Source of the DNA: Sphingomonas natans
GTDB taxonomy: Bacteria > Pseudomonadota > Alphaproteobacteria > Sphingomonadales > Sphingomonadaceae
Direction: 5' to 3'
DNA: 64,000 bases
Assembly: GCF_030546695.1 (NCBI RefSeq)
Contig: NZ_JAUOTP010000007.1
Span: forward strand, 62,001 to 126,000
A program made the position numbers and the translations under genes. The notes under the pieces were generated by a model that searched no databases, was not told where the DNA came from, and was given only the letters and a program-made list of their open reading frames with translations. Positions 27,099-34,842 of this stretch are shown one piece after another (the stretch's first letter is position 1; every line of letters begins with the position of its first letter).

Positions 27099-28091
27099 CT
27101 AGCGCGTGCCCTGCGCTCGGCGGAGCCGGTAATAACGCTGCACATTGGCGTTATGCTCGGCCAGCGTATCCGCGAAGACGTGCCCGCCCTTGCCGTCGGC
27201 GACGAAGTACAAGGCCTGCGTCGTCGCGGGCGCGAGCACGGCGGCGATCGCGTCGCGGCCCGGATTGGTGATCGGGCCCTTGGGCAGGCCGGTCATCGCA
27301 TAGGTGTTGTAATCGTTGACCGCGCGCACTTCGGACCGCTTGATCCGGCGGCCGAGCGGCTTGCCCTTGGTCAGCGGGTAGATGATCGTCGGATCGGCCT
27401 GCAGGCGCATCCCCTGGCGCAGGCGATTCGAATAGACGCCCGCCACCATCGGCCGCTCGACGGGCACGCCCGTCTCCTTTTCGACGATCGCGGCGAGGGT
27501 GACCGCCTCTTGCTTCGAGTTAACGACCGTGTTCGCCTTCCGGCGCATCCACAATTGATCGATCGTCGCGGTCATCGCGTCCTGCATTCGCGTCAGCACC
27601 GCCTTGCGCGGCTCTCCGCGCTGAAAGCTGTACGTGCCCGGCAGGACCGAACCCTCGGGCGGGATCGGCAGCTTGCCGATCAGCACCTTTTCCTTCGCCA
27701 GCCGCTCGAACACGAGGATCGAGGGCATGCCCTCGGGAATCGTGATCAGGCGCTGGACGGTCTTGCCGCTCTGAAGCAGCGCGAGAATGTCCTTCGCGCT
27801 CATATGCGGCGCGATCTCATATTCGCCGGCGCGGATCGGCGCCGAATCGCCGAAGCGGCGCGCGAAGCGGAGGAAACCGGTCGTCGAGCGGACCGCACCC
27901 GTCCGCTCCAGCTCGCGCGCGGCGGCAGCGAGCGTCGATCCCTGCGGGACGATCAACGTCGTATGGTGCGTGGCCGGGCCGGGGCCGATCCAGTTGCGGT
28001 GGACGTACAGCCAGCCGGCGCCGCCCACGACCAATGCGAGGATCAGCAGGATGCCGAGGCAGCCGAAGTTGCGGGACTTACGCTTGGGCAT
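27099..28091 (-). CDS. mltG: endolytic murein transglycosylase
   Basis: Cuts nascent glycan strands and so sets glycan length. 330 residues, with one N-terminal membrane anchor (CLGILLILALVVGGAGWLYV), a LysM-like region (VPQGSTLAAAARELERTG) and the YceG catalytic domain with Glu 204 in AIVEKETG, then ADPTIIYPLT and YNTYAMTGLPKGPITNPG. It acts in the periplasm. It follows fabF in the common fab-mltG order, with a family B repeat in between. Confidence 0.95.
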   Translation of the reverse strand: MPKRKSRNFGCLGILLILALVVGGAGWLYVHRNWIGPGPATHHTTLIVPQGSTLAAAARELERTGAVRSTTGFLRFARRFGDSAPIRAGEYEIAPHMSAKDILALLQSGKTVQRLITIPEGMPSILVFERLAKEKVLIGKLPIPPEGSVLPGTYSFQRGEPRKAVLTRMQDAMTATIDQLWMRRKANTVVNSKQEAVTLAAIVEKETGVPVERPMVAGVYSNRLRQGMRLQADPTIIYPLTKGKPLGRRIKRSEVRAVNDYNTYAMTGLPKGPITNPGRDAIAAVLAPATTQALYFVADGKGGHVFADTLAEHNANVQRYYRLRRAQGTR

Positions 28092-28113
28092 AAGGCCGTC
28101 TTAGCGCTTACGC

Positions 28114-28213
28114 CCGTTCGGTTCGAGCAGCTTCGAGCGAAGTCGAGAAGCGTCTGTCGAGAACATCTCGACTACGATCTCGACAAGCTCGATCTCCGCT
28201 CGAAGCAAACGGG
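28114..28213. repeat. family B palindromic repeat (fabF-mltG spacer)
   Basis: Starts CCGTTCGGTTCGAGC and ends GCTCGAAGCAAACGGG, with internal TCGAGAAG / CTTCTCGA and GATCTCGAC units, about 100 bases. Three more copies are at 43184, 46974 and 58979. It fills almost the entire gap between fabF and mltG. Confidence 0.8.
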
Positions 28214-28234
28214 AGGGGAGCGCGGCCACTCCGC

Positions 28235-29494
28235 TCAGATCGCGCGCATCACGAGGCTGGCGTTGGTGCCGCCGAAGCCGAAGCTGTTGTTGAGCACCGC
28301 GCGCACCGGCCGCTTCTTGGCGACGTGCGGCACGAGATCGACGCCGATGCAATTGTCGCTTGGATTGTCGAGATTGATCGTCGGCGGGACGATCTGGTCG
28401 CGCAAAGCGAGGATGCAGAAGATCGATTCGACCGCGCCGGCGCCGCCCAGCAGATGGCCGATCATCGATTTGGTCGACGACATCGAGACCGTGTCCATCG
28501 CATCGCCGAACAGGCGGCGCACCGCGCCCAGCTCCAGCTCGTCGCCGAGCGGCGTCGAGGTGCCGTGCGCGTTGATATAATCGATGTCCTTGGGCTCTAG
28601 GCCCGCCTTCTTCAGCGCCATCTGCATCGAGCGGAACGCGCCCGAGCCTTCGGGGTGCGGCGCGGTCACGTGATAGGCATCGCCCGACAGGCCGTAGCCG
28701 ACGACCTCGCAATAGATTTTCGCGCCGCGCGCCTTGGCATGCTCATATTCCTCGAGCACGACGACGCCCGCGCCCTCACCCATGACGAAGCCGTCGCGAT
28801 CCTTGTCATAGGGGCGGCTGGCCTTTTCGGGCTGATCGTTGAAATTGGTCGATAGCGCACGCGCCTGGGCGAAGCCGGCGATGCCGAGCGGGCAGATCGC
28901 GCCCTCGGCGCCGCCCGCGAGCATGACGTCGGCATCGTCCATCGCGATCATCCGCGCGGCATCGCCGATCGCATGCGCGCCGGTGGAGCAGGCGGTGACG
29001 ACCGCATGGTTAGGCCCGCGCAGGCCATATTTGATCGAGACCTGACCCGAGATCAGATTGATCAGTCGGCCGTGGACGAAGTGCGGCGAGACGCGCGTCG
29101 GCCCCTTATTCTCGCAGACGAGCGATTCGCTGGCGATGCCGGGCAGGCCGCCGATGCCGGAGCCGATCGAGAGGCCGGCGCGATAGCTTTCCTCTTCGGT
29201 CATCTCGAGCAGGCCGGCATCTTCCAGCGCCTGGCCGGCGGCATCGATGCCATAGATGATGAACGGATCGACCTGGCGCTGGACCTTGTGATCGACGCGC
29301 TTGTTCGGATCGAAGCCATATTCATGGTCGGCGGGCTTAACCTCGCACGCGATCGTGCACTTCTGCCCCTCGGGATCGAAGCGGGTGATCGTGGCGGCGC
29401 CCGATTTGCCGGCGAGGATGTTCGCCCACGCGGTTTCGACGTCGGCGCCCACCGGCGTCACGAGCCCCAGTCCGGTTACGACCACGCGGCGCAT
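28235..29494 (-). CDS. fabF: 3-oxoacyl-[ACP] synthase II
   Basis: Elongating condensing enzyme of type II fatty acid synthesis. 419 residues with the Cys-His-His triad at Cys 169 (VVTACSTGAHAIG), His 310 (YINAHGTST) and His 347 (MIGHLLGGAG). It follows acpP after a hairpin that could lower read-through, and precedes mltG. Confidence 0.97.
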   Translation of the reverse strand: MRRVVVTGLGLVTPVGADVETAWANILAGKSGAATITRFDPEGQKCTIACEVKPADHEYGFDPNKRVDHKVQRQVDPFIIYGIDAAGQALEDAGLLEMTEEESYRAGLSIGSGIGGLPGIASESLVCENKGPTRVSPHFVHGRLINLISGQVSIKYGLRGPNHAVVTACSTGAHAIGDAARMIAMDDADVMLAGGAEGAICPLGIAGFAQARALSTNFNDQPEKASRPYDKDRDGFVMGEGAGVVVLEEYEHAKARGAKIYCEVVGYGLSGDAYHVTAPHPEGSGAFRSMQMALKKAGLEPKDIDYINAHGTSTPLGDELELGAVRRLFGDAMDTVSMSSTKSMIGHLLGGAGAVESIFCILALRDQIVPPTINLDNPSDNCIGVDLVPHVAKKRPVRAVLNNSFGFGGTNASLVMRAI

Positions 29495-29615
29495 ATTCTC
29501 ATCCTCTCGCTTCGATCGTCCCTCCGGTTGGGTCCATGTCCTTCAATCCACCGCCCGAGCGGGGGGACGGACAGAGGCCGCGGGCTATGCCGGGGACGGA
29601 TATTCCCAAACCGAA

Positions 29616-29651
29616 AGCGGCTCCCCGACACCATCGGGTCGGAGAGCCGCT
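29616..29651 (-). terminator. hairpin between acpP and fabF
   Basis: AGCGGCTC[T/C]CCGAC arms form a 14-pair stem with one mismatch over eight bases, then TTCGGTTT on the minus strand. It lies between acpP (upstream) and fabF (downstream). It probably acts as a partial terminator or mRNA stabiliser that lets acpP message exceed fabF message. Confidence 0.6.
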
Positions 29652-29674
29652 CGGGCTTTCACTGGCTGATCGGA

Positions 29675-29911
29675 TCAGCCCTTGTTGGCATCGATATAGC
29701 TGATCGCGTCCTTGACGGTCGTGATCTTCTCGGCGGCATCGTCCGGAATCTCGACGCCGAACTCTTCCTCGAAAGCCATGACCAGCTCGACGATGTCGAG
29801 GCTGTCCGCGCCGAGATCATCGATGAAGCTCGCTTCTTCGGTGACCTTCTCGGGCTCGACGCCGAGATGCTCGACGACGATCTTCTTCACGCGCTCGGCG
29901 GTCTCGCTCAT
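29675..29911 (-). CDS. acpP: acyl carrier protein
   Basis: A 78-residue acidic four-helix protein that carries acyl groups on phosphopantetheine attached to Ser 37 in [10 protein letters not shown]. Highly conserved. It lies between fabG and fabF. Confidence 0.98.
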   Translation of the reverse strand: MSETAERVKKIVVEHLGVEPEKVTEEASFIDDLGADSLDIVELVMAFEEEFGVEIPDDAAEKITTVKDAISYIDANKG

Positions 29912-30010
29912 GGGGCACTGCCTTCCTTAGGATCTGATTGGGCGCCGCCCTAGCCGCGCGCCTTGCGGCCTGCAAGCCTGACGACGTTGACGTGGATCAG
30001 CGAGCCCTGC

Positions 30011-30751
30011 TCACGGCATCGCCATCCCGCCATTAACGTGGATCGTCTGGCCCGTGACATAGCCCGCCTCGCGGCTGGAAAGATAGGCGACCGCCGCAGC
30101 GACGTCCGTGCCCTCGCCGAGCGCGCCCGCGGGGATTCGCCCGAGGATCGCGCCTTTCTGCGTCTCGTTGAGCGTGTCGGTCATCGCGCTCGCGATGAAG
30201 CCGGGCGCGACGCAATTGACGGTGATGCCGCGCGTCGCCAGCTCCTGCCCGAGCGCTTTCGACATGGCGGTGAGCCCGCCCTTGGACGCGGCATAATTGG
30301 CCTGCCCCGGATTGCCGGTCGTGCCGACGACCGAGGTGATCGTCACGATCCGGCCGAAGCGCGCCTTCATCATCGGCCGGGCGGCGGCGCGGATCAGGCG
30401 GAAGGCGGCTTCGAGATTGACCGAGATCACCTGATCCCATTCGTCGTCCTTCATCCGCATGACGAGATTGTCGCGCGTGATGCCGGCATTGTTGACGAGG
30501 ATGTCGAGCCTGCCGCCCAGTGCTTCGAGCGCGGCCGGAATCAGCGCCTCGACGGAGGCCGTGTCGGCGAGATTGGCGGGGACGGGCAGCGCGCCGCCGC
30601 CAATCTCCTGCGCGAGCGCGGTCAGCGCCTCGGCGCGCGTCCCGGACAGCGCCACCTTGGCGCCCTGCGCGGCGAGCGCCTTGGCGATCGCCGAACCGAT
30701 CCCCCCCGAAGCGCCCGTCACCAGCGCGGTCATACCTGTCAGATCGAACAT
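30011..30751 (-). CDS. fabG: 3-oxoacyl-[ACP] reductase
   Basis: NADPH-dependent reductase of fatty acid elongation; 246 residues. Cofactor loop TGASGGIG at 12-19, NNAG at 87-90, catalytic Ser 140, Tyr 153 and Lys 157 (QANYAASKGG). The start MFDLTGMTALVTG at 30751 is chosen over 30784: a GAGGGA lies just upstream, and longer starts run into the neighbour's frame. Its start codon is two bases below the stop of the inserted GxxExxY gene. Confidence 0.96.
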   Translation of the reverse strand: MFDLTGMTALVTGASGGIGSAIAKALAAQGAKVALSGTRAEALTALAQEIGGGALPVPANLADTASVEALIPAALEALGGRLDILVNNAGITRDNLVMRMKDDEWDQVISVNLEAAFRLIRAAARPMMKARFGRIVTITSVVGTTGNPGQANYAASKGGLTAMSKALGQELATRGITVNCVAPGFIASAMTDTLNETQKGAILGRIPAGALGEGTDVAAAVAYLSSREAGYVTGQTIHVNGGMAMP

Positions 30752-30752
30752 C

Positions 30753-31190
30753 TCAGTCCCTCGGTTCAGAAGAAGGTGATTCACGCAGAGACGCAGAGAC
30801 GCGGAGGGGGCGATGATCGTTCACGACCCGTCGGATCCCTTCCCGCAGCGTCGCGCCGGCAAAATTTATAAGCAGCCCCACGGGCTGCTTCGTCAATCGC
30901 AGATAGGTCAGCAGTTGCTTGGAGTGGACGGGCATCAACCTTTCGATCGACTTTATCTCGACGATCAGACGTTCGTCGACAAGCAGGTCGATCCGGAACG
31001 CGGCTTCGAACCGGATGCCATCATGCACGATATCGACTGGGCTCTGGCGCCTGACATCATAGCCCATACGCTGGAGTTTAGCCGCGAGAAGCACCTCGTA
31101 AACGCTTTCCAGCAAGCCCGGGCCAAGGTCTCGATGAATGCCTAAAGCCGCGTCGACGACATCCCCGCTGACCTCGTCAATCTCGCGCAT
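30753..31190 (-). CDS. GxxExxY protein (PD-(D/E)XK nuclease-like, PDDEXK_3)
   Basis: A 145-residue protein with the name motif G25-LL-E28-SV-Y31 in GPGLLESVYEVLL and a PD-(D/E)XK-like core: Asp 68 (FRIDLLVDERL) and Glu 78-x-Lys 80 (IVEIKS). This suggests a nuclease fold; activity is unknown. It sits inside the fab operon, splitting fabD from fabG, and is bounded by inverted ACGCRGAG triple octamers. Its last residues (LRVSASLRESPSSEPRD) are translated from the repeat, so the frame ends by chance near fabG. Probably an inserted cassette. Confidence 0.85.
   Translation of the reverse strand: MREIDEVSGDVVDAALGIHRDLGPGLLESVYEVLLAAKLQRMGYDVRRQSPVDIVHDGIRFEAAFRIDLLVDERLIVEIKSIERLMPVHSKQLLTYLRLTKQPVGLLINFAGATLREGIRRVVNDHRPLRVSASLRESPSSEPRD
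30780..30806. repeat. inward triple-octamer repeat, fabG side of the GxxExxY gene
   Basis: TTC then ACGCAGAG, ACGCAGAG, ACGCGGAG. With the unit at 31195-31221 it forms an inverted pair of about 27 bases flanking the GxxExxY gene. The outside flanks also match (AGAAGAAGG versus AGAAGAGGG in inverted sense), so the real repeat is longer than the octamers. Confidence 0.85.
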
Positions 31191-31194
31191 CGGT

Positions 31195-31221
31195 CTCTGC
31201 GTCTCCGCGTCTCTGCGTGAA
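31195..31221. repeat. inward triple-octamer repeat, fabD side of the GxxExxY gene
   Basis: On the plus strand CTCTGCGT, CTCCGCGT, CTCTGCGT, GAA; read on the minus strand TTC then ACGCAGAG, ACGCGGAG, ACGCAGAG. It starts ten bases after the fabD stop and ends four bases before the GxxExxY start codon. Confidence 0.85.
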
Positions 31222-31230
31222 CCCTCTTCT

Positions 31231-32166
31231 CTACAGCCGTCCCGCCAGAGCCTCGATGTCTGCCATCGTCATCACGCTCGTCACCGTCGCATCGGGGGCG
31301 ATGCGTTTGATCATCGGGGCGAGGACTTTGGCGCCGAATTCGACGAAATCGGTCACGCCTGCGGTCCACATCGCCTCGACGCTTTCGCGCCAGCGCACCG
31401 TGCCGGTGACCTGCTCGACGAGCAGGCTGCGGATCGCGTCGGGATCGGCGGCGGGTGCTGCGGTGACGTTGGCATAAACGGGGACGAGCGGCGGCCGGAT
31501 CGCGGCGGCGCCAAGCGCTGTGGCCATCGCGTCGGCGGCGGGTTGCATCAGGGCGCAGTGGAAGGGCGCGGAGACGGGGAGGAGCAGAGCGCGCTTCACG
31601 CCCTTTTCCTTGGACAGTGCCATCGCCCGCTCGACGGCGTCCTTGTGGCCGGAGATCACGACCTGCCCGCCGCCATTGTCGTTCGCCGCCTGGCAGACCT
31701 CGCCTTGCGCGGCCTCGGCGCAGATCGCCTCGGCGAGCGCCATGTCCGCGCCGAGCAGGGCCGCCATCGCGCCCTCGCCGACGGGCACCGCCGCCTGCAT
31801 CGCCTGCCCGCGCAGCTTCAGCAGTCGCGCCGTCGTTGCCAGATCGAACGCGCCCGCCGCGCAGAGCGCGCTATATTCGCCCAGGCTGTGGCCGGCGACA
31901 AAATCGGCCTTGTCGGAGAGCGCGATCCCGCCCTCTACCTCCAGCACGCGCAAAGTCGCGATTGCATTGGCCATGATCGCGGGCTGGGCATTTTCGGTCA
32001 GCGTCAGATCGGCGGCGGGCCCTTCGGCCATCAGCCGCGCGAGATGCTGGCCGAGCGCCTCGTCCACTTCCTGCAGGACGGCGCGGGCGGCGGGCGAGGC
32101 GGCGGCGAGATCGGCGCCCATGCCGACGGCCTGGCTGCCTTGGCCGGGAAAAACGAATGCACGCAT
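31231..32166 (-). CDS. fabD: malonyl-CoA:ACP transacylase
   Basis: Loads malonyl groups onto ACP. 311 residues, with the acyl-enzyme Ser 94 in GHSLGEYSA, His 203 in VSAPFHCALM, and the PGQGSQ opening at 7-12. It heads the fab cluster; the normal next gene, fabG, is displaced by the GxxExxY cassette. Confidence 0.97.
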   Translation of the reverse strand: MRAFVFPGQGSQAVGMGADLAAASPAARAVLQEVDEALGQHLARLMAEGPAADLTLTENAQPAIMANAIATLRVLEVEGGIALSDKADFVAGHSLGEYSALCAAGAFDLATTARLLKLRGQAMQAAVPVGEGAMAALLGADMALAEAICAEAAQGEVCQAANDNGGGQVVISGHKDAVERAMALSKEKGVKRALLLPVSAPFHCALMQPAADAMATALGAAAIRPPLVPVYANVTAAPAADPDAIRSLLVEQVTGTVRWRESVEAMWTAGVTDFVEFGAKVLAPMIKRIAPDATVTSVMTMADIEALAGRL

Positions 32167-32247
32167 GATCAGGCTCCTTCAGCGGGAGCCCGGTTAGGAA
32201 GACGGGCCGGCCGGCGCAAGCGTATCGCGCGGCCGGCCCGTCCGGGA

Positions 32248-33081
32248 TCAGAAGCGGAAGTTCGCCGTCGCGCTCACATTGTTCGTCACGAAGCGCGAAT
32301 GGCTACGCGCGAAATCGGTGCCGTTGGCATTGACGAGGATGAACGGGTTGGTGACCGGCTGGGCACCACGCGAGACGCGCAGGCGCGCGCCATCGTCCTT
32401 CAGGCTCGTGTGCAGGAACTGCAGTCCGATCGACAGATTCTTGTGGACCCGCTGCTCGACGCCGCCGCCGGCGCGCCAGCCCATGACCTTGTCATCCGAC
32501 AGATCCTGATAGGCATTGGCGCGATTGGACGAGCGGAAGCTGTTGTCCATCTTGGCCCACACGACGCCGCCAGTGCCGTAGACGAGCGTGTTGCGCTCGG
32601 CGCCGAACGCATAGCCGGCGCGGGCGCGCAGACCGTAATTTTCGGCCATGCGCCGCGTCCAGGTGTAGTTGGCCGGCGTCGTCGAGAATGCGGTCACGCT
32701 ATCCTCGGCATAGCCCATGCCGATTTCGGCGAGGCCGCCGACGACGAAGCCGCCGAGATCGAAATCATAGCCGGCGTGGAGCGCGAATTCGAGATTGTCA
32801 TTGTCCTTGGTGCAGCCGTTCGCCGCCACGGCGGAGCGGGCGCCGCCGCCGCAGAAGCCCGGCGAGAAGGCGTTGGCGCCCGTGGTGGTGCGCACCGTGT
32901 CGCCGAAATTGCCGTCGAGATTGTTGTCGAACAGCACGGTCTCGTCGCCGTCGCCCGGCTGGAAGCTGTAGCCGGCGCGGCCGCCGACATAGAAACCCGT
33001 CCAGCTCGAAGGATCGGCGGACTGGGCGAAGGCGGGGGTCGCGGTCGCCAGAAGGGCGGCGGCGAGGATCAACTTGGACAT
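32248..33081 (-). CDS. outer-membrane beta-barrel protein
   Basis: A 277-residue outer membrane protein. Signal peptide MSKLILAAALLATATPAFA, then SWTGFYVGGRAGYSFQ, the usual start of OmpA-like/porin-like barrels, repeated amphipathic strands (LEFALHAGYDFDLGGFVVGG), and a final Phe (SATANFRF), the assembly signal for BAM. Close relatives are called outer membrane beta-barrel or opacity proteins. Ligand unknown. ATG 33081 is chosen for the signal peptide. Confidence 0.85.
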   Translation of the reverse strand: MSKLILAAALLATATPAFAQSADPSSWTGFYVGGRAGYSFQPGDGDETVLFDNNLDGNFGDTVRTTTGANAFSPGFCGGGARSAVAANGCTKDNDNLEFALHAGYDFDLGGFVVGGLAEIGMGYAEDSVTAFSTTPANYTWTRRMAENYGLRARAGYAFGAERNTLVYGTGGVVWAKMDNSFRSSNRANAYQDLSDDKVMGWRAGGGVEQRVHKNLSIGLQFLHTSLKDDGARLRVSRGAQPVTNPFILVNANGTDFARSHSRFVTNNVSATANFRF

Positions 33082-33272
33082 GGGTAGGCTCCCTGAAACC
33101 CGCAGCTTTTCGCGCGGTCGCAATCAGATACGTATGAAGGGCCGGTTCGGACTAACCGGCAACAAAATGAAATATACTGTGCCTTTGGGGACGAGGCCGT
33201 CGCCGCGCCGCCTCGCGGCCGGATCCGCCGAGACTTGCCTCCGCAGCCCTTTTCGGCCATAGGCCCGCTCGT

Positions 33273-33300
33273 CCGGCGGAGGCTCTTGGCTTTCCGCCGG
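33273..33300 (+). promoter_or_regulatory. stem-loop in the rpsF leader region
   Basis: CCGGCGGA pairs with TCCGCCGG over 12 bases, 75 bases before rpsF, followed by ATTTTA. Many bacterial rpsF mRNAs carry an S6:S18-binding hairpin here; this stem is a candidate, but I cannot confirm the conserved bulge pattern. Confidence 0.3.
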
Positions 33301-33374
33301 ATTTTACGTTGCACGACAGGCCGGAGGGGCGTCCGCATGGGGCGGCGTCAGCGATCGGCATGGAGATATGAAAC

Positions 33375-33815
33375 ATGGCTCTCTACGAGCACGTGTTCCT
33401 TGCGCGCCAGGATCTGGCACAGGCGCAGGTGGACGCACTGGCCGAGATGGTCAGCAAGATCGTGACGGACGGACAGGGTAAGGTCGTCAAGACCGAGACC
33501 TGGGGCCTCCGCAGCCTCGCTTACCGGATCGCGAAGAACCGCAAGGCGCATTATGTGATGCTCGACATCGACGCGCCCGGCGCCGTCGTCGCCGAGATCG
33601 AGCGCCAGCTCGGCATCAACGAAGACATCATCCGCTACATGACCGTCCGCGTCGACGAGCTGGAGCAGGGTCCGTCGGCGATGATGCGCCGCAACGACCG
33701 TGACCGCGCGCGTGGTGATCGGGGCGACCGTGGTGATCGCGGCGATCGTGGTCCCCGCGAAGATCGTGGTCCCCGCGAGGATCGTCCCCGCCGCGACGAC
33801 CGCGACGCAGCGTAA
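33375..33815 (+). CDS. rpsF: 30S ribosomal protein S6
   Basis: Small-subunit protein pairing with S18. The core ([20 protein letters not shown] to [11 protein letters not shown], residues 1-95) is standard. The last 50 residues are an unusual low-complexity tail: [18 protein letters not shown] then repeated GPRED units. The underlying DNA is a tandem array of similar short units, so length likely varies between strains. First gene of rpsF-rpsR-rplI. Confidence 0.97.
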   Translation: MALYEHVFLARQDLAQAQVDALAEMVSKIVTDGQGKVVKTETWGLRSLAYRIAKNRKAHYVMLDIDAPGAVVAEIERQLGINEDIIRYMTVRVDELEQGPSAMMRRNDRDRARGDRGDRGDRGDRGPREDRGPREDRPRRDDRDAA

Positions 33816-33830
33816 GGAAGGAACAGACTT

Positions 33831-34055
33831 ATGGCCCGTGCCTTTTTCCGCCGTCGCAAGAGCTGCCCCTTCTCCGCGAAGGACGCGCCCCGGATCGACT
33901 ATAAGGATGTGCGTCTGCTGCAGGGCTTCGTGTCCGAGCGCGGCAAGATCGTGCCGTCCCGTATCACGGCGGTCTCCGCCAAGAAGCAGCGCGAGCTGGC
34001 CCAGGCGATCAAGCGCGCCCGCCATCTCGGCCTGCTCCCCTACCTCGTTAAGTAA
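33831..34055 (+). CDS. rpsR: 30S ribosomal protein S18
   Basis: A 74-residue basic protein with the family opening [19 protein letters not shown] and the [20 protein letters not shown] helix. It binds S6 on the platform of the small subunit. It lies 15 bases after rpsF and 12 before rplI, in one operon. Confidence 0.98.
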   Translation: MARAFFRRRKSCPFSAKDAPRIDYKDVRLLQGFVSERGKIVPSRITAVSAKKQRELAQAIKRARHLGLLPYLVK

Positions 34056-34067
34056 GGAGCGGACGCC

Positions 34068-34664
34068 ATGGACGTGATCCTGCTGGAGCGTGTCGAAAAG
34101 CTCGGACAGATCGGTGACGTCGTCACCGTGAAGAACGGCTTCGCACGCAATTTCCTCCTTCCCCGCAAGAAGGCGCTCCGCGCCAACGAAGCGAACAAGA
34201 AGGTCTTCGAGGCGAACAAGACGACGATCGTCGCCGAGAACGCCAACCGTCGCGCCGAGGCCGAGACCGCCTCGAAGGATATCGACGGCAAGACCCTCAC
34301 CCTGATCCGTCAGGCATCGAACACCGGCCAGCTTTATGGTTCGGTCTCGGCGCGTGACCTTGCTGACCTGCTCGCCGAAGACGGCGCGAAGGTCCTCAAG
34401 AACCAGATCGTCCTCGACAAGCCGATCAAGGCGATCGGGATCAACACGGTCAAGATCGTGCTGCACCCGGAAGTCTCGGTGTCGATCAAGGTCAACGTCG
34501 CGCGCTCGCCCGAAGAGGCCGAGATGCAGGCGCAGGGCGTCGACGTCATGGCATCGATGTTCGAGCGTGACGAAGCCGGTTTCGTCGAAGCCTATGATCC
34601 GAATGCGGAGCCCGGCGCCACCGCCGACGTCCGTCCGGACGCAGAGGACGAAGCCGAGGGCTGA
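34068..34664 (+). CDS. rplI: 50S ribosomal protein L9
   Basis: Large-subunit protein with the N-terminal 23S-binding domain (MDVILLERVEKLGQIGDVVT), the long central helix and a C-terminal domain. At 198 residues it is longer than the usual about 150, with an acidic Ala/Asp/Glu-rich tail after residue 165, common in alphaproteobacteria. A strong terminator follows. Confidence 0.97.
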   Translation: MDVILLERVEKLGQIGDVVTVKNGFARNFLLPRKKALRANEANKKVFEANKTTIVAENANRRAEAETASKDIDGKTLTLIRQASNTGQLYGSVSARDLADLLAEDGAKVLKNQIVLDKPIKAIGINTVKIVLHPEVSVSIKVNVARSPEEAEMQAQGVDVMASMFERDEAGFVEAYDPNAEPGATADVRPDAEDEAEG

Positions 34665-34689
34665 GCCCTTCGCTGACGCCGACAAGAAA

Positions 34690-34727
34690 GAGGCCGTCCG
34701 GAGCGATCCGGGCGGCCTTTTCTTTTT
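34690..34727 (+). terminator. rho-independent terminator of the rpsF operon
   Basis: AGGCCGTCCGG pairs with CCGGGCGGCCT over AGCGAT, followed by TTTTCTTTTT. Confidence 0.9.
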
Positions 34728-34734
34728 GTGCGCT

Positions 34735-34838
34735 TCCCCTCCCTGGAAGGGAGGGGTTGAGGGGTGGGTCGCTATCAGTCGGGCGCCCCGTCTGGCTTCG
34801 GCCGACCCACCTCCAGCCCTCCCTTGCAGGGAGGGGGG
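34735..34838. repeat. family C palindromic repeat (rplI-rimO spacer)
   Basis: CCCTCCCTGGAAGGGAGGGG, TTGAGGGGTGGGTCGC, then the reverse set ACCCACCTCCAGCCCTCCCT and GCAGGGAGGGG. About 104 bases, between the convergent rplI terminator and the rimO stop. Confidence 0.8.
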
Positions 34839-34842
34839 ACGG

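Noticed and set aside
31138-33087. 649-codon plus-strand frame over fabD and the outer-membrane barrel gene
   Set aside because: Antisense shadow of two clear genes.
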